DNA of 32,663 bases from Synergistaceae bacterium (GTDB taxonomy: Bacteria > Synergistota > Synergistia > Synergistales > Aminobacteriaceae), in assembly GCA_031280635.1 (NCBI GenBank), contig JAITGK010000180.1, forward strand, positions 1 through 32,663, in the 5' to 3' direction. How positions within the stretch are numbered: position 1 is the first letter of the stretch; every line of letters starts with the position of its first letter. Below the pieces are notes generated by a model that saw nothing but the letters and a program-made list of their open reading frames with translations, was not told where the DNA came from and ran no database searches. Both the position numbers and the translations under genes were made by a program. Below are positions 1 through 8,792 of this stretch, piece by piece.

Positions 1-123
1 GACAACGCGAACTTCGAGGTGGAGCTGATCGTGCCGATAGCGATGGAGGAGGGTCTTCGGTTCGCGGTGCGCGAGGGCGGCCATACGGTGGGCGCGGGCG
101 TCGTCACTCAAATCATTCAATAG
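1..123 (+). CDS. tuf: Elongation factor Tu, C-terminal end (partial)
   Basis: Only the last 40 codons are in the window; the reading frame is open from base 1 to the TAG at 121-123. The translation holds the end of EF-Tu domain 3, including [15 protein letters not shown] and the terminal TVGAGVV, which match the conserved EF-Tu C-terminus. EF-Tu carries aminoacyl-tRNA to the ribosome as a GTP complex. It lies 25 bp before rpsJ, the usual str-to-S10 junction (fusA-tuf-rpsJ), so the S10 operon is probably read through from tuf. Nothing can be said about the GTPase domain, which is outside the window. Confidence 0.95.
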   Translation, partial: DNANFEVELIVPIAMEEGLRFAVREGGHTVGAGVVTQIIQ

Positions 124-148
124 CGTGAAGGCGCAGAGGGCTATCAAC

Positions 149-454
149 GTGGCAAAAAAAATACGTATTCGCCTGAAGGCGTTCGACCATAAGGTTCTCG
201 ACACGTCCGCGTCGCAGATCGCGGAGACGGCGGAGAGAAGCGGGGCCGTGGTTTCTGGCCCCATCCCTCTCCCCACTGAGATCAGCAAGGTGACAATCCT
301 CAAGTCTCCCCACAAGGACAAGGACGCGCGGGAACAGTTCGAGACGAGGACGCATAAACGTCTCATCGACATCATCAACCCAACGCAGAAGACTATGGAT
401 GCGTTGATGCAGCTCAATCTTCCCTCTGGGGTGGACATCCAGATCAAACTTTGA
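149..454 (+). CDS. rpsJ: 30S ribosomal protein S10
   Basis: S10 (101 aa) is a 30S head protein and, in other bacteria, the NusE antitermination factor. The frame stays open from a GTG at 125, but the family begins with the residues [14 protein letters not shown], which start at the GTG at 149. An AGAGGG eight bases upstream supports that start. Length matches the usual 102 aa. First gene of the S10 operon, just after tuf. It ends with DIQIKL, the expected C-terminus. Confidence 0.96.
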   Translation: MAKKIRIRLKAFDHKVLDTSASQIAETAERSGAVVSGPIPLPTEISKVTILKSPHKDKDAREQFETRTHKRLIDIINPTQKTMDALMQLNLPSGVDIQIKL

Positions 455-512
455 CCTCCCGTTGAGGTTTGATTGGCGTCAGGGGAAGCTCTGGCTGAAA
501 GGAGAGAAAGTG

Positions 513-1139
513 ATGGGTATAGGAATCTTGGGGAAGAAGATTGGCATGACTCAAATCTTCAACGAGCAGGGACAGGCCGTGGCCGTGACGGTGATTGCGG
601 CTGACCCTTGTTCTGTGATTGCCATTCGCACCCCAGAACAGAACGGGTACTCCGCCGTTCTTCTCGGCTATGGCGCGATGAAGCCGCACAAGCTGTCCAA
701 ACCCCTTAAGGGCCTTTTTGACAAGGTTAAACTTGAGCCCAAACGGACGCTCCGTGAGTTCCGATTGGATAAAACGGACGAATATCAGGTTGGGCAGGAG
801 ATAAAGGTGGATTTGTTCGAGTTGGGTGAGAAAGTTGACGTCAGCGGAGTCAGCAAAGGTAAGGGGTTTGCCGGGGTTATCAAGAGGTACCACTTTGGCG
901 GCCAGCAGTTCAGCCACGGAACGTCAGTCATGCATCGCCACGGCGGCTCCAGCGGCGCCATTTCCTATCCAGGTCGCGTGTTTCCAGGAAAGCGGATGCC
1001 GGGACACATGGGCAGCGAAAAGGTGACGCTCAAGAACCTGACGGTTATGGCGGTGGACGTGGAGAACAACCTCCTTCTTCTCAAAGGGGCCATCCCTGGG
1101 GCTAAAAACAGCCTCGTCACCCTCTACAAAAAGAAGTAG
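513..1139 (+). CDS. rplC: 50S ribosomal protein L3
   Basis: L3 (208 aa) binds 23S rRNA near the peptidyl transferase centre and initiates 50S assembly. The ATG at 513 follows a strong AAAGGAG (498-504) with eight bases of spacing; the open frame to 462 and the adjacent GTG at 510 are less suitable. The protein starts MGIGILGKKIGMTQ and has the conserved central loop with FGGQQFSHGTSVMHR and PGRVFPGKRMPGHMG, including the glutamine methylated by PrmB in some bacteria. Second gene of the S10 operon; the 58-bp gap after rpsJ is the largest in this part. Confidence 0.96.
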   Translation: MGIGILGKKIGMTQIFNEQGQAVAVTVIAADPCSVIAIRTPEQNGYSAVLLGYGAMKPHKLSKPLKGLFDKVKLEPKRTLREFRLDKTDEYQVGQEIKVDLFELGEKVDVSGVSKGKGFAGVIKRYHFGGQQFSHGTSVMHRHGGSSGAISYPGRVFPGKRMPGHMGSEKVTLKNLTVMAVDVENNLLLLKGAIPGAKNSLVTLYKKK

Positions 1140-1159
1140 CTCAAGGAGGGTTGAAGATC

Positions 1160-1783
1160 ATGCCTACAATCAAAATAGTGGATTTCAATGGTCAGCCTGC
1201 GGGGGAAATGACGCTCTCCGACGTGGTTTTTGGCGAACGCCTGCACGTGCCCGCCATGCATCAGGTGGTAGTGGCCCACCTGGCCAACTGCCGTCAGGGT
1301 ACCCACTCCGCCAAGACGCGGGGTGAGGTCTCCGGCGGCGGTAAGAAACCTTGGAAGCAGAAACACACCGGCCGGGCTCGTCAGGGTAGCACGCGCTCCC
1401 CCATCTGGACACATGGAGGCGTCGCTCACGGGCCCAAACCGCGGGATTATCACCAGAAGGTCAACAAAAAGGTGCGCCGCCTGGCCATGTTGAGCGCCCT
1501 TTCGATGAAAGTCAGGGACGAGCTGCTTATGGTGGTGAAGGGTTTCGAGCTGGACAAGCCCTCCACGAAGGCCGTGAAGGGCTTTATGGAGGTCGTCCGC
1601 GCCGAAAAGGCCTTGGTAGTGTACCACGCCGCCAACAAGAACGTCGTGCGCTCCGTGCGCAACATCCCAAACGCGAAGGTTCTGAACGTCGCCAGTATCA
1701 ACGTATATGACCTTCTCAACTGCAAGACCCTGATCGTGACCCCAGAAGTGGTTGCGCGCCTGGAGGAGGTATACGCGAGATGA
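1160..1783 (+). CDS. rplD: 50S ribosomal protein L4
   Basis: L4 (207 aa) lines the peptide exit tunnel; in E. coli it also represses its own S10 operon, which is not shown for this organism. The start ATG at 1160 lies ten bases after AAGGAGG (1143-1149); an in-frame TTG at 1151 is too close to that site. The long tunnel loop is visible around GTHSAKTRGEVSGGGKKPW and the arginine/glycine-rich stretch after it. The stop overlaps the start of rplW in an ATGA, so the two are translationally coupled. Confidence 0.96.
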   Translation: MPTIKIVDFNGQPAGEMTLSDVVFGERLHVPAMHQVVVAHLANCRQGTHSAKTRGEVSGGGKKPWKQKHTGRARQGSTRSPIWTHGGVAHGPKPRDYHQKVNKKVRRLAMLSALSMKVRDELLMVVKGFELDKPSTKAVKGFMEVVRAEKALVVYHAANKNVVRSVRNIPNAKVLNVASINVYDLLNCKTLIVTPEVVARLEEVYAR

Positions 1784-2076
1784 ACCTGGTCGCCTACGAC
1801 ATCATCATAAGGCCGATATTGACGGAAAAGAGCAGTTCACTCATGGAACAGAACAAGTACACCTTCGAGGTGCACAAAAGCGCCAACAAGATACAGATCC
1901 GCCAGGCGGTGGAGCAGATTTTCAAGGTGAAAGTACTGAGCGTCAACACGATGAACGTCTCCCCGAAGCCCAGGCGCATGGGGGCCTTTATTGGGAAGAC
2001 GCGTTCTTGGAAGAAGGCCATCGTGGCCTTGCCAGAGGGGCAGCGCATCGAGTTCTTCGAGGGCGCCAGTGTTTAG
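1780..2076 (+). CDS. rplW: 50S ribosomal protein L23
   Basis: L23 (98 aa) sits at the tunnel exit and is the docking site for trigger factor and signal recognition particle. The start is the ATG of an ATGA overlap with rplD, preceded by GGAGGT nine bases upstream inside rplD. Family motifs include the N-terminal IIIRPILTEKS and NKIQIRQAVEQIFKVKV, and the length is typical. Two other parts of the co-translational export route, secY and ftsY, are also in this window. Confidence 0.95.
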   Translation: MNLVAYDIIIRPILTEKSSSLMEQNKYTFEVHKSANKIQIRQAVEQIFKVKVLSVNTMNVSPKPRRMGAFIGKTRSWKKAIVALPEGQRIEFFEGASV

Positions 2077-2091
2077 GAAGGGGTAGCCAAT

Positions 2092-2919
2092 ATGTCTATC
2101 AAACAATTTAAGCCCTATACCCCAGGTCGCAGGCAGATGACCATACAAAGCCGTGAGGACGTCACCGCCGAGAAGCCGGAACGTTCGCTGACGGTGGAGC
2201 TGCGCAAAAGCGGCGGTCGGAACAACACGGGTCGGATTACCATGCGCCACATTGGCGGCGGCCACAGGAGGACCTACCGCATCATCGACTTTCGCCGTAA
2301 CAAAGTGGGGGTTCCAGGGAAGGTGGCGACGGTGGAGTACGATCCCAACCGCAACGCCCGCATTGCCCTCATTCACTACGCCGATGGTGAGAAGCGTTAC
2401 ATTCTTCTTCCCAAGGGACTCAAGGTAGGGGATACTATCCTGGCCGGACCCGACGCGGACATCACGCCAGGCAACGCGCTGAAGCTGAAAGACATGCCGG
2501 TGGGCGCCGTCATTCACAACTTGGAGCTGGAACCCGGACGGGGCGGTAAGTTAGTGCGCGCGGCGGGAACGTCAGCGCAACTCATGGCCAAGGAGGGCAA
2601 GTACGCCTATATTCGTATGCCCAGCGGCGAGCTTCGCCTGATATTGCAGGAGTGTATGGCCACCGTGGGACAGGTGGGGAACGAAGACCACGAAAACATC
2701 TCCCTGGGTAAAGCCGGGAAAACCCGTTATCAGGGACGCCGTTCCTCGGTGCGAGGCATGGTCATGAACCCTGTGGATCACCCCATGGGCGGCGGCGAGG
2801 GACGGAGCAAGGGCAACAAGCATCCTCTTTCTCCCTGGGGCACCCCGGCTAAGGGGTACCGCACGCGGAAGAACAAGCCTTCCGACAGGCTCATCGTCCG
2901 CCGCCGTTACGACAAGTAG
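2092..2919 (+). CDS. rplB: 50S ribosomal protein L2
   Basis: L2 (275 aa) is a core 23S rRNA-binding protein needed for subunit association and peptidyl transfer. It starts [16 protein letters not shown]. The RNA-binding region contains [15 protein letters not shown], and the C-terminal part has [19 protein letters not shown], which includes the conserved histidine near the peptidyl transferase centre. Length equals the family norm. It lies 15 bp after rplW and 18 bp before rpsS, in standard S10 operon order. Confidence 0.97.
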   Translation: MSIKQFKPYTPGRRQMTIQSREDVTAEKPERSLTVELRKSGGRNNTGRITMRHIGGGHRRTYRIIDFRRNKVGVPGKVATVEYDPNRNARIALIHYADGEKRYILLPKGLKVGDTILAGPDADITPGNALKLKDMPVGAVIHNLELEPGRGGKLVRAAGTSAQLMAKEGKYAYIRMPSGELRLILQECMATVGQVGNEDHENISLGKAGKTRYQGRRSSVRGMVMNPVDHPMGGGEGRSKGNKHPLSPWGTPAKGYRTRKNKPSDRLIVRRRYDK

Positions 2920-2937
2920 ACGCGAGGAGGACTTTTA

Positions 2938-3219
2938 ATGGCTCGTTCGGCGAAGAAAGGACCCTATGTGGAGCAACGCCTCTTGTCCAGGGTCGAGGAA
3001 ATGAACACGTCGGGAAACAAAAAGGTGCTAAAAACCTGGTCGCGCCGTTCGACGGTGGTACCCCAGATGATCGGCCACACCATTGCCGTTCACAACGGCC
3101 GAATGCACCTTCCGGTGTATATCAGCGAGAACATGGTGGGACACAAGTTGGGGGAGTTCGCCCAGACCCGCAAATTCGGGCGTCACGCGGGGCAGGAACG
3201 CTCCACCAAAGGAAAGTAG
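2938..3219 (+). CDS. rpsS: 30S ribosomal protein S19
   Basis: S19 (93 aa) forms a complex with S13 in the 30S head and contacts the A-site tRNA region. The sequence begins [16 protein letters not shown] and carries the conserved block [21 protein letters not shown] and the [12 protein letters not shown] region. The start follows GAGGAGG with short spacing. Its interaction partner S13 is encoded about 9.7 kb downstream in the alpha part of the same locus. Confidence 0.96.
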   Translation: MARSAKKGPYVEQRLLSRVEEMNTSGNKKVLKTWSRRSTVVPQMIGHTIAVHNGRMHLPVYISENMVGHKLGEFAQTRKFGRHAGQERSTKGK

Positions 3220-3232
3220 GAGGGGCGAAGGA

Positions 3233-3580
3233 ATGGAGGCTGTCGTTAAACAGGCGAAGGCCATGGTTCGTCAGATCAGAATATCTCCGACCAAGGTCAG
3301 GCAGGTTCTTGCCCTGATTCGCGGGAAAAAGGCGGAGGAGGCTATGACGATTTTGCGTTTTAGCCCCCAGAAAGCGGCCCGCATCGTGTTCAAGGTCTTG
3401 CAGAGCGCCATAGCCAACGCCGAGCACAATTACGGGATGGACACAGACAAACTGCACGTTCTGGCGGCCTACGCCGACCAGGGGCCCTCGATGAAGCGCT
3501 TTCGCCCGGCTTCTATGGGAAGGGCGCATCCGTATGTGCACCGCACATCCCATGTGACCGTCACGGTCACGGAACGTTAG
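3233..3580 (+). CDS. rplV: 50S ribosomal protein L22
   Basis: L22 (115 aa) lines the exit tunnel opposite L4. The frame is open from 3083 inside rpsS, but the ATG at 3233 follows TAGGAGGGG with nine bases of spacing and gives the family N-terminus with RQIRISPTKVRQVLALIRGK. The tunnel hairpin region is visible around GPSMKRFRPASMGRAHP, followed by the terminal HVTVTVTER. Thirteen bases separate it from rpsS. Confidence 0.95.
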   Translation: MEAVVKQAKAMVRQIRISPTKVRQVLALIRGKKAEEAMTILRFSPQKAARIVFKVLQSAIANAEHNYGMDTDKLHVLAAYADQGPSMKRFRPASMGRAHPYVHRTSHVTVTVTER

Positions 3581-3593
3581 GAGGGGCTGATTC

Positions 3594-4271
3594 GTGGGGC
3601 AGAAAGTACATCCCGTGGGGTATAGGCTGGGTATTACGACGGAGTGGGAGTCCAAGTGGTACGCGGGGCCCAAGGACTACGCGCGTAAACTGCACGAAGA
3701 TATCAGGCTTCGTGAATGGATTATGAAAGAATGGAAAGACGCGGGGATTTCCCGTGTGGAGATCGAGCGCGTTGGTCACGTGGTGCGCTTTACGATCTGG
3801 ACAGCGCGGCCGGGGAGCCTCATTGGCCAGGGCGGCGTCAAGATACAGGAGCTCAAGGACGACCTACAGAAGCACACCGGTGGCAAGGTAATGATCAACG
3901 TGCAGGAGATCAAGAACCCCGACGTGGTGGCGCAGCTCGTGGCGAGGAACATCGCGTCGTCGCTGGAGAAGCGCGTCTCATTCCGCCGCGCGATGAAGCA
4001 GGCCATCTTTCGAGCCACAAAGGCAGGGGCCAAGGGCATCAAGGCCCAGGTGGCCGGGCGACTGGGAGGCGCGGAGATCGCCCGTACTGAGTGGTATAAC
4101 GAAGGCCGTCTGCCTCTTTCCACCCTACGGGCGGACATCGACTACGGTTTTGCGGAGGCTGTGACCATGTATGGCGTCATCGGCTGCAAAATCTGGATAT
4201 ACCGCGACCGTGAGAACGAGCGCTCCATTCCGCAACGCTCGAAAAGAGACCGTGACCGGGGAGGGCGGTAA
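3594..4271 (+). CDS. rpsC: 30S ribosomal protein S3
   Basis: S3 (225 aa) forms part of the mRNA entry channel with S4 and S5. It begins at a GTG (3594) after TTAGGAGGGG and reads MGQKVHPVGYRLGI. A type II KH domain is seen at roughly residues 40-110 with the GSLIGQGGVKIQEL loop. The C-terminal domain contains EIARTEWYNEGRLPLSTLRADIDYG. The tail is short and basic. rplP starts three bases after its stop, so translation of the two is probably coupled. Confidence 0.96.
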   Translation: MGQKVHPVGYRLGITTEWESKWYAGPKDYARKLHEDIRLREWIMKEWKDAGISRVEIERVGHVVRFTIWTARPGSLIGQGGVKIQELKDDLQKHTGGKVMINVQEIKNPDVVAQLVARNIASSLEKRVSFRRAMKQAIFRATKAGAKGIKAQVAGRLGGAEIARTEWYNEGRLPLSTLRADIDYGFAEAVTMYGVIGCKIWIYRDRENERSIPQRSKRDRDRGGR

Positions 4272-4274
4272 GTT

Positions 4275-4700
4275 ATGCTCATGCCCAGCAGGGTCAAATA
4301 CAGAAAATCGCACCGTAGCCCACTTCGTGGAATTTCCAAGGGAGGCGTGACGGTGGCTTTTGGGGAGTGGGGTATCCAGGCTCAGGAAAATGCGTGGATC
4401 ACCGCGCGCCAGATCGAGGCCACTCGCGTGGCGATTTCGAGGAAGATGAAAAAGGGCGGGAAGATATGGATTCGCATCTTTCCCGACAGACCCTACACGA
4501 AGAAGCCGTTGGAAACGCGCATGGGCAAGGGGAAGGGCGCCCCGGACTTCTGGGTGGCCGCGGTGAAGCGCGGCCGCGTGATGTTCGAGGTCGCCGGGGT
4601 CTCCAAAGAAGTGGCCGAGCAGGCTTTTCGCACCGCTTCCCACAAGCTGCCAATCAAGGTGAAAATCGTGGCAAGAGAGGGTATGGGTGGTGAACGGTAA
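4275..4700 (+). CDS. rplP: 50S ribosomal protein L16
   Basis: L16 (141 aa) helps shape the A-site tRNA binding region of the 50S subunit. The product starts [14 protein letters not shown], matching the family. Conserved elements include [31 protein letters not shown], and the [13 protein letters not shown] loop that approaches the peptidyl transferase centre. The ribosome binding site lies inside the end of rpsC (GGGGAGGGCGG). The stop codon overlaps the start of rpmC by one base (TAATG). Confidence 0.96.
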   Translation: MLMPSRVKYRKSHRSPLRGISKGGVTVAFGEWGIQAQENAWITARQIEATRVAISRKMKKGGKIWIRIFPDRPYTKKPLETRMGKGKGAPDFWVAAVKRGRVMFEVAGVSKEVAEQAFRTASHKLPIKVKIVAREGMGGER

Positions 4701-4909
4701 TGGACGCGACGAAACTTCGGGAGCTCGGACTGGACGAGCTTCAGGAAAAGTATCGCCAGTACAAGGAGGAGCTTTTCAACCTTCGTTTTCAGAACGCCAT
4801 TGGGCAGCTTCAGAACACGAATCGTATCAAGGACGTCCGCAAAACAATCGCCAGAGTGCTGACCGTCGCGGGCGAAAAAACGCGCGCGGCGGAGAATGGC
4901 AGGAGGTAG
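4700..4909 (+). CDS. rpmC: 50S ribosomal protein L29
   Basis: L29 (69 aa) is a two-helix protein beside L23 at the tunnel exit. The translation contains [20 protein letters not shown] and [20 protein letters not shown], both diagnostic. Its ATG shares a base with the rplP stop. Slightly longer than the E. coli protein because of a basic tail after the conserved KTIARVLT segment. Eight bases separate it from rpsQ, whose ribosome binding site overlaps its last codons. Confidence 0.94.
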   Translation: MDATKLRELGLDELQEKYRQYKEELFNLRFQNAIGQLQNTNRIKDVRKTIARVLTVAGEKTRAAENGRR

Positions 4910-4916
4910 GTCATCC

Positions 4917-5231
4917 ATGGAAGCTATGACGGAAGCGAAAGTGGATATAGGTCACAGGAAGGCGCGAGTGGGCATCGTCGTCAGCAATAAAATGGACAAG
5001 ACCGTGGTGGTCAAGGTCAGTCGGCACGCCGAGCACCCTCTGTACGGCAAGCGCATCGTCAAGACCAAAAAGTACGTGGCCCACGACGAGGAGAACGTCT
5101 GCCGGGTGGGAGATCAGATCCGCATCCGTGAGACGCGCCCCTTGAGCAAGACGAAAAGATGGGAATTGGTGGAGATCGTCCGCAGGGCCCCCATCTTTGA
5201 TTCTAGTATACCTGGGGAGGAGCAGCCATGA
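4917..5231 (+). CDS. rpsQ: 30S ribosomal protein S17
   Basis: S17 (104 aa) is an OB-fold protein that organises the 16S 5' domain. The ATG at 4917 follows AGGAGG (4901-4906) with ten bases of spacing; an earlier in-frame ATG at 4896 overlaps rpmC and is less likely. Core motifs are [24 protein letters not shown], and the [18 protein letters not shown] block. The protein is longer than the common 80-90 aa because of an N-terminal lead of about 15 residues and a tail after the core (RRAPIFDSS onward). The stop overlaps rplN in an ATGA. Confidence 0.94.
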   Translation: MEAMTEAKVDIGHRKARVGIVVSNKMDKTVVVKVSRHAEHPLYGKRIVKTKKYVAHDEENVCRVGDQIRIRETRPLSKTKRWELVEIVRRAPIFDSSIPGEEQP

Positions 5232-5596
5232 TTCAGTTGACGACAGTATTGAACGTGGCGGACAACTCCGGAGCGCGGAAACTTTTCTGCATCCAGGTCA
5301 TGGGCGGCAGTAAGCGCAAGTGGGGTAGCATCGGTGACACGATAGTCGCCTCCGTGCGCGAGGCCATTCCCAACAGCAACATCGCCAAGGGCGCAGTGGT
5401 GAAGGCTGTCATCGTCCGCACGAAAAAAGAGGTGCGGCGTCAGGACGGCTCCTATGTCCGCTTCGACGACAACGCCGCGGTCATCATCGACAACAACGGG
5501 GAGCCCAAGGGCACGCGAATTTTCGGCCCCGTGGGCAGGGAGCTGCGCGCGAAAAAGTACATGCGCATTCTCTCCCTGGCGCCCGAAGTGGTTTAG
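5228..5596 (+). CDS. rplN: 50S ribosomal protein L14
   Basis: L14 (122 aa) lies at the subunit interface and forms bridges with 16S rRNA; it is the binding site of the silencing factor RsfS in other bacteria. It starts [18 protein letters not shown], and contains [16 protein letters not shown] and [13 protein letters not shown], all family signatures. Length is exactly typical. The start is coupled to rpsQ by ATGA. First gene of the spc section. Confidence 0.97.
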   Translation: MIQLTTVLNVADNSGARKLFCIQVMGGSKRKWGSIGDTIVASVREAIPNSNIAKGAVVKAVIVRTKKEVRRQDGSYVRFDDNAAVIIDNNGEPKGTRIFGPVGRELRAKKYMRILSLAPEVV

Positions 5597-5611
5597 GAGG
5601 CCCTGTCAGCC

Positions 5612-5935
5612 ATGTCAATGAGAATAAAGAAAAACGACCGGGTCCGTGTCATCGCCGGTAAGGACAAGGGCAAAGAGGGTAAAATTCTGCGCCGTATTCC
5701 CGAAAAAGACTTGGTGGTGGTGGAGGGCGTCAACATGGTCTCCCGCCACACAAAACCAAGCCAGAAAAACCCCCAGGCGGGCATCATCAAGCAGGAGGCC
5801 CCTATCTACGCCTCCAAGGTCATGTTGGTCTGCCCTCAGTGCGGCAAGGCCACGCGAGTGGGGTGCTCCTTCTTGGAAAGCGGTAAAAAGGTCCGCGTCT
5901 GCAGGAAATGCAGCGAGATCATCGACCGGACCTAG
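5612..5935 (+). CDS. rplX: 50S ribosomal protein L24, four-cysteine form
   Basis: L24 (107 aa) is a KOW-fold protein that nucleates 50S assembly. The KOW segment is [18 protein letters not shown] near the N-terminus. The C-terminal half has CPQC (Cys74, Cys77) and CRKC (Cys97, Cys100), a treble-clef-like four-cysteine set found in many non-proteobacterial L24 proteins and probably a zinc site. An additional Cys85 lies between them. The start ATG at 5612 follows TTTAGGAGG with eleven bases of spacing; a second ATG two codons later is possible. Confidence 0.95.
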   Translation: MSMRIKKNDRVRVIAGKDKGKEGKILRRIPEKDLVVVEGVNMVSRHTKPSQKNPQAGIIKQEAPIYASKVMLVCPQCGKATRVGCSFLESGKKVRVCRKCSEIIDRT

Positions 5936-5958
5936 CGGACAACGGAGGAGGAGACGCC

Positions 5959-6501
5959 ATGACGCCGCGTGTTTTGGAAAAGTACAAGACGGAAATTTGC
6001 CCTGCCCTCATGAAGGAGTTCGGGTACAAAAACGTGATGCGGTTGCCGCGCATTGAGAAGGTCGTAGTGAACATCGGGGTGGGGGACGCCAAGCTCGACA
6101 TCAAGTTCATGGACGCGGCCATTGCGGAACTGCGGGCCATCACGGGGCAACAGCCCCTTTTGAAACGGGCAAAAAAGTCGGTGGCCGGGTTCAAGGTGCG
6201 CGAAGGAATGCCTGTCGCTTGCGCCGTCACCCTTCGGGGGACACGGATGTGGGAGTTTCTGGACAGGCTCATTTCCTTGGCCCTGCCAAGTATTAAGGAC
6301 TTTCAGGGGGTGTCCAGGCGCGGGTTCGACGGGCGCGGAAATTACAACCTGGGCCTGCGCGAGCAGCTCATATTCCCGGAGATAAACTACGACAAGGTCA
6401 TCCGCTCCAGAGGGATGAACGTGTCCATTGTTACGACGGCAAAGAGCGACGAGGAAGCCCACGGGCTCCTCAAGGGCATAGGAATGCCCTTTAATCGTTA
6501 A
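5959..6501 (+). CDS. rplE: 50S ribosomal protein L5
   Basis: L5 (180 aa) binds 5S rRNA and contacts S13 across the subunit bridge. The ATG at 5959 follows GGAGGAGGAG and gives a protein of the usual length (about 179). The open frame to 5908 overlaps rplX and is discarded. Signatures include [38 protein letters not shown], and the C-terminal [18 protein letters not shown]. Standard place between rplX and rpsN. Confidence 0.96.
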   Translation: MTPRVLEKYKTEICPALMKEFGYKNVMRLPRIEKVVVNIGVGDAKLDIKFMDAAIAELRAITGQQPLLKRAKKSVAGFKVREGMPVACAVTLRGTRMWEFLDRLISLALPSIKDFQGVSRRGFDGRGNYNLGLREQLIFPEINYDKVIRSRGMNVSIVTTAKSDEEAHGLLKGIGMPFNR

Positions 6502-6523
6502 GAAAAGGGGGAAACGGCGAGAA

Positions 6524-6709
6524 ATGGCAAGGAAGGCTATGATGCACAAGGCGACCCTCCCCCCCAAGTTCGAGGTGCGGCGGCATAACCGCTGCCCGTT
6601 GTGCGGCAGGGTGCACGCCTACATGCGTTTGTACGATATGTGCCGCTGCTGCTTCCGCAAACTCGCCCGCGAGGGCAAAATACCCGGCGTGGTAAAGTCG
6701 AGCTGGTAG
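6524..6709 (+). CDS. rpsN: 30S ribosomal protein S14, zinc-binding type Z
   Basis: S14 type Z (61 aa) is the short zinc-ribbon form. Cys24-Cys27 (CPLC) and Cys40-Cys43 (CRCC) are the four zinc ligands, followed by [18 protein letters not shown], the conserved C-terminus. The longer zinc-free form, around 100 aa, is not present here. AAGGGGG lies 12 bases before the ATG, a slightly long spacing. Type Z is common in Firmicutes, Actinobacteria, Thermotogota and relatives, so it helps to exclude Gamma- or Alphaproteobacteria. Confidence 0.96.
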   Translation: MARKAMMHKATLPPKFEVRRHNRCPLCGRVHAYMRLYDMCRCCFRKLAREGKIPGVVKSSW

Positions 6710-6721
6710 GGAGGCGACGGA

Positions 6722-7126
6722 ATGTACGTTAACGACCCCATCGCGGATATGCTCACGAGAGTGCGCAATGCGAACATGATATACAGCGAGAGCGTGGACG
6801 TCCCCACGAGCAAGATGAAGCTGGCGATTGCCCGACTCTTGAAAGAAGAGGGTTACATCAAAAACTTCAAGATCGTCAACGACCCCAAGAAACCCTACGC
6901 CTCTATCAGGATATTCTTGTCCTATGGCGCAGAGCGGGAGCGCGTCATTCAGGGGCTTCGGCGGATCAGTAAGCCTGGGCGGAGGATTTATGTGGGTAAG
7001 GACAAGCTCCCTCTGGTCATGGGCGGGCTGGGCCTGGTGGTAGTCTCCACATCCCAAGGCCTGAAGACGGGGGCGGAGGCGGCCAAGCTCGGCCTGGGCG
7101 GGGAAGTCCTCTGCTACGTCTGGTGA
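6722..7126 (+). CDS. rpsH: 30S ribosomal protein S8
   Basis: S8 (134 aa) binds helix 21 of 16S rRNA; in E. coli it represses the spc operon, a role not testable here. It begins [18 protein letters not shown] and ends with the family block GGEVLCYVW. The segment [18 protein letters not shown] is the conserved RNA-binding region. It lies 12 bp from both neighbours, consistent with a polycistronic message. Confidence 0.96.
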   Translation: MYVNDPIADMLTRVRNANMIYSESVDVPTSKMKLAIARLLKEEGYIKNFKIVNDPKKPYASIRIFLSYGAERERVIQGLRRISKPGRRIYVGKDKLPLVMGGLGLVVVSTSQGLKTGAEAAKLGLGGEVLCYVW

Positions 7127-7138
7127 GGAGGACGGAAG

Positions 7139-7678
7139 ATGTCTCGTATAGGACGAAAAGCGGTGTTCCTCCCCAAAGGAGCGACCGTGACGGTCAAAGA
7201 GGAGAAGATCATCGTGAAGGGCGCGAAGGGTGAGTTGGACACGCCCCTCATGCCAGGGATTCGCGTGGACGTGGAACAGGATAAAGTGACCGTGAGCCGT
7301 GACAACGACGAAAAGCAGACCTGCGCGTGGCATGGTATGACGCGGGCACTGATCGCCAACATGGTCACGGGCGTCACGGAGGGATTTCAGAAGACGATGG
7401 AGATCGTGGGCGTGGGTTGGCGCGCTCAGATGCAGGGCAAGAAGCTGATGTTAAGCCTGGGGTACTCCCACCCCGTGGAGTACGAGCCGCCCAAAGGCAT
7501 TGAGATCGTCGTCGAAAACCCCATCAAGTTCATCATAAAGGGGATCGACAAGCAGATCGTGGGAGAGACCTGCGCCATCATCCGCGGCTACCGTCCACCG
7601 GAGCCCTACCACGGTAAGGGTATCCGCTACGCGGACGAGCACATCGCCCGCAAAGCCGGCAAAACCGGCGCGAAATAG
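7139..7678 (+). CDS. rplF: 50S ribosomal protein L6
   Basis: L6 (179 aa) sits at the base of the stalk near the factor-binding site. Two homologous L6 domains are apparent, the first starting MSRIGRKAVFLPKGATVTV and the second around LSLGYSHPVEYEPPKGI. The C-terminal GPYRPPEPYHGKGIRY-like segment (here RGYRPPEPYHGKGIRYADE) is diagnostic. Standard length and place in the spc section. The start follows GAGGAGG. Confidence 0.96.
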   Translation: MSRIGRKAVFLPKGATVTVKEEKIIVKGAKGELDTPLMPGIRVDVEQDKVTVSRDNDEKQTCAWHGMTRALIANMVTGVTEGFQKTMEIVGVGWRAQMQGKKLMLSLGYSHPVEYEPPKGIEIVVENPIKFIIKGIDKQIVGETCAIIRGYRPPEPYHGKGIRYADEHIARKAGKTGAK

Positions 7679-7693
7679 CGGGAGGTGGATTGG

Positions 7694-8059
7694 ATGAAGA
7701 AGAAAAGCAGGAACGACATGCGCGTGATTCGTCACCAGCGTTTGCGCCAAAGGCTGGCCGGGACGGCGGCGATTCCTAGAATGGCCGTCTACCACAGCCT
7801 GAGCCATATTTACGTGCAGATCATCGATGACGATAAGGGGTACACCCTGGCGGCGGCGTCCACCCTGGAGAAACCCCTACGGGAGTCCCTGAAGGGGACC
7901 TGCAACGTGGAGGCGGCCAAGGTCGTCGGGAAACTGGCCGCGGAGCGCGCCAAGGCGAAGGGCATTGAGGCCGTGGTGTTCGACCGAGGTGGCCATATGT
8001 ACCACGGGAAGGTCAAGGCTTTGGCGGACGCGGCTCGGGAAGTCGGGCTCAAGTTCTAA
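7694..8059 (+). CDS. rplR: 50S ribosomal protein L18
   Basis: L18 (121 aa) binds 5S rRNA with L5 and L25. The ATG at 7694 follows GGAGGT (7681-7686) with seven bases of spacing. An in-frame GTG at 7685 overlaps that site and is rejected. Motifs are [12 protein letters not shown] at the N-terminus and [25 protein letters not shown] at the C-terminus. Order rplF-rplR-rpsE is conserved. Confidence 0.95.
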   Translation: MKKKSRNDMRVIRHQRLRQRLAGTAAIPRMAVYHSLSHIYVQIIDDDKGYTLAAASTLEKPLRESLKGTCNVEAAKVVGKLAAERAKAKGIEAVVFDRGGHMYHGKVKALADAAREVGLKF

Positions 8060-8077
8060 AGGAGAGAATGGCGAATC

Positions 8078-8602
8078 ATGATCAAAAAGAGGATTGATGC
8101 CAAAAGCCTGGAGCTGAAAGAGCGCGTCGTCGCCATCAACCGGGTGAGCAAGGTCGTCAAGGGCGGCAAGCGCTTCAAGTTCGCGGTACTTGTGGTGGTG
8201 GGCGACGGGAACCGCTATGTTGGCGTGGGTATCGGCAAGGCGAAGGAGATCTCCGAGGCCGTCCGCAAAGGCATCGACAAGGCGGGGAAGGACCTAGTGG
8301 AGCTGAAGCGTATGGGCAGCACCGTGCCCCACCCCATACAGGGACAATTCGGCGCGGCCCGGGTTCTTTTGAAGCCGGCTCCCGCTGGTACGGGCGTCAT
8401 CGCCGGCGGCGTGGTGCGCGCTATCATGGAGCTGGGCGGGGTGAAGGACGTGGTCACGAAGGTGGTGGGGCGCACCTCGAACGCCATTAACGTGGCGTGG
8501 GCTACCCTCGAAGCCCTGAGGGGTAGTCGGACGGTGGACGAGATATTCAAGCTCCGCGGCAGGAAGAGCGCCGAGGCCATGACGGAGGCCCCCAATGGTT
8601 AA
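8078..8602 (+). CDS. rpsE: 30S ribosomal protein S5
   Basis: S5 (174 aa) has an N-terminal double-stranded RNA-binding fold and a C-terminal domain, and acts in decoding fidelity and mRNA entry. Visible motifs are LKERVVAINRVSKVVKGGKRFKF and the C-terminal APAGTGVIAGGVVRAIMELGG followed by RTSNAINVAWATLEAL. AAAGGAGAG precedes the ATG. Its end overlaps the start of rpmD by eight bases, so L30 translation is probably coupled to S5. Confidence 0.96.
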   Translation: MIKKRIDAKSLELKERVVAINRVSKVVKGGKRFKFAVLVVVGDGNRYVGVGIGKAKEISEAVRKGIDKAGKDLVELKRMGSTVPHPIQGQFGAARVLLKPAPAGTGVIAGGVVRAIMELGGVKDVVTKVVGRTSNAINVAWATLEALRGSRTVDEIFKLRGRKSAEAMTEAPNG

Positions 8603-8780
8603 GATCAGGGTGAAGTGGGTCAAGAGCGCAATAGGGTTTCCCGCGCGTCAGAAGAGAACCATTGAGGCTCTTGGGTTCACGAAGCTACAATCCGTGGTGG
8701 AGCACGAGGACACGCCTCAGATCCGTGGCATGATCGAAAAAGTCCGCCACCTGGTGGAGTGGACGGAGAGCGGCCAATAG
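8595..8780 (+). CDS. rpmD: 50S ribosomal protein L30
   Basis: L30 (61 aa) is a small 50S protein absent from some lineages. The translation has VKSAIGFPARQKRTIEALGF and VVEHEDTPQIRGMIEKVRHLV, the whole family core. The start lies inside the last codons of rpsE. Twelve bases separate it from rplO. Confidence 0.93.
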   Translation: MVKIRVKWVKSAIGFPARQKRTIEALGFTKLQSVVEHEDTPQIRGMIEKVRHLVEWTESGQ

Positions 8781-8792
8781 AGGAGGAAATGA

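Noticed and set aside
1837-2517. 226-codon minus-strand open frame
   Set aside because: Antisense to rplW and rplB; composition is that of a shadow frame.
6491-7333. 280-codon minus-strand open frame
   Set aside because: Antisense to rpsN, rpsH and rplF; no family resemblance.
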